A stretch of 44,519 nt of DNA from Bacteriovoracia bacterium (GTDB taxonomy: Bacteria; Bdellovibrionota; Bacteriovoracia; Bacteriovoracales; Bacteriovoracaceae), in contig JAUIBX010000005.1 of the NCBI GenBank assembly GCA_030427595.1, forward strand, positions 1 to 44,519. Direction: 5' to 3'. Below are positions 43,787 to 44,519 of this stretch, one piece after another (the stretch's first letter is position 1; each line of letters opens with the position of its first letter). The translations under genes and the position numbers were made by a program. The notes below the pieces were generated by a model, which saw only the letters and a list, made by a program, of their open reading frames with translations, searched no databases and was not told the origin of the DNA.

Positions 43787-44519
43787 TTGGATAATATACT
43801 TAAAACCTTAAATGTTGATATTCCCGATGACCACTTCGATCAAATCTTTGAGCAATTAAAGAATCGTTATCCAGACGGGGAAGACCCTTGGGGTCTTAAT
43901 CTAGAAAAGGCAAGAAGCACTCTTGAGTATATCTGGCCTCTATATAAGAAGTATTTCAAGGTCCGAGTTTTCGGAAAAGAAAATGTTAAAGATGAAACTT
44001 ATATGGTGACTTCAAACCATAGTGGTCAAATTGCCATTGATGGCATGCTCATATGCACGGCCTTTGCCACAGAAATAGATCCCCCACGTATCCTAAGATC
44101 AATGGTTGAAAGATTTTTTACAGCCCTTCCCTGGGTGGGAACCTTAGCTGCCGAAGGCGGAGCTGTTCTTGGTGACAGACAAAACTGCTTAAATCTCTTG
44201 AGTAGAGGTGAGTCCGTATTAGTTTTTCCAGAGGGTGTTAGAGGTGTGGCCAAAAGTACCTTTGATTACTATAAGCTTCAGCGCTTCACCCGTGGTTTCT
44301 TTCGCATGTCTTTGACTGCTCAAACCAAGATTCTTCCTGTTGCCGTAATTGGTGCTGAAGAAATCTTTCCATGGGTTTACCAGGCAAAGGGCGTGGCCAA
44401 GTTTCTTGGATTACCCGCACTTCCTTTAAGTCCACTCTACGTTCCCCTTCCAAGCCCAGTGGATATCATTATTGGGGACCCCTATGCTATGCCGGACCTG
44501 TCACCAGAGGCACCCGATA
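43787..44519 (+). CDS. PlsC-like lysophospholipid acyltransferase (3' partial)
   Basis: The frame runs to the end of the window, so the C-terminus is missing and about 244 residues are seen. It has the acyltransferase motifs SNHSGQIAIDGML (His-Asp pair of block I) and VFPEGVRGVAKS (block III), with LGDRQN between. This variant, with NHSG and a longer His-Asp gap, is a known subgroup of the LPLAT family. These enzymes acylate lysophosphatidic acid or related lipids at the inner membrane. No ATG is available before the domain; the first usable start after an in-frame TAA at 43739 is TTG 43787, with only a weak binding site. Confidence 0.82.
   Translation, partial: MDNILKTLNVDIPDDHFDQIFEQLKNRYPDGEDPWGLNLEKARSTLEYIWPLYKKYFKVRVFGKENVKDETYMVTSNHSGQIAIDGMLICTAFATEIDPPRILRSMVERFFTALPWVGTLAAEGGAVLGDRQNCLNLLSRGESVLVFPEGVRGVAKSTFDYYKLQRFTRGFFRMSLTAQTKILPVAVIGAEEIFPWVYQAKGVAKFLGLPALPLSPLYVPLPSPVDIIIGDPYAMPDLSPEAPD

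Noticed and set aside
1-44519. CRISPR array, prophage or intact insertion sequence
   Set aside because: No regularly spaced repeats, no cas, integrase, transposase or phage structural genes were found.

Overview
The window reads as a chromosome segment of a Gram-negative bacterium, most likely a Bdellovibrio-like predator of the Bacteriovorax/Halobacteriovorax type. That placement is an inference from moderate-to-low GC, many lipoproteins with lipobox signal peptides, several secreted trypsin-like proteases, and the mix of housekeeping genes. No rRNA operon, tRNA, CRISPR array, intact insertion sequence or prophage was seen.

Layout. 1-2 kb: 3' part of a large protein whose C-terminus looks like an ADP-ribosyltransferase fold. 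2-7 kb: a beta-lactamase-like hydrolase and a glyS-ppdK pair on the minus strand. 7-11.3 kb: a secreted trypsin-like protease, an MsbA-type exporter, and recO with an unusually overlapping upstream gene. 11.4-13.4 kb: rsmE, a family 2-like glycosyltransferase and a NifU-C iron-sulfur protein. 13.4-16.4 kb: a gas-sensing operon made of a stand-alone H-NOX gene (broken by one extra base) and a hybrid histidine kinase with an apparent HNOBA domain. 16.4-19.4 kb: an SUMF1-fold lipoprotein, then an AT-rich islet with two orphan genes, ending at short repeats and an orphan terminator. 19.4-23.8 kb: a double GNAT protein, small unknowns, and a radical-SAM / nucleotide-sugar dehydrogenase cluster. 23.9-29.1 kb: small proteins, lipoproteins, a di-heme peroxidase, a YheT-type hydrolase and a second trypsin-like protease. 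29.4-34.8 kb: a VOC protein, a sodium:solute symporter, maeB-ridA and a DUF218 protein. 34.8-39.4 kb: accA-yicC-gmk-spoT on the minus strand. 39.6-44.5 kb: a BamE-like lipoprotein, a FliL-like membrane protein, a sigma-54 activator, engB, a coiled-coil protein and the start of a PlsC-like acyltransferase.

How the genes work together. ppdK and maeB both act at the pyruvate/PEP/malate node but lie in separate operons. accA-yicC-gmk-spoT groups fatty-acid synthesis, RNA processing, GMP phosphorylation and the stringent response. The most interesting unit is the H-NOX/kinase pair. The kinase start codon overlaps the H-NOX stop by one base, and the kinase N-terminus resembles the domain that follows H-NOX in animal soluble guanylate cyclase. 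The H-NOX heme motif is complete only if one C is removed from a CCCC run at 13755-13758.
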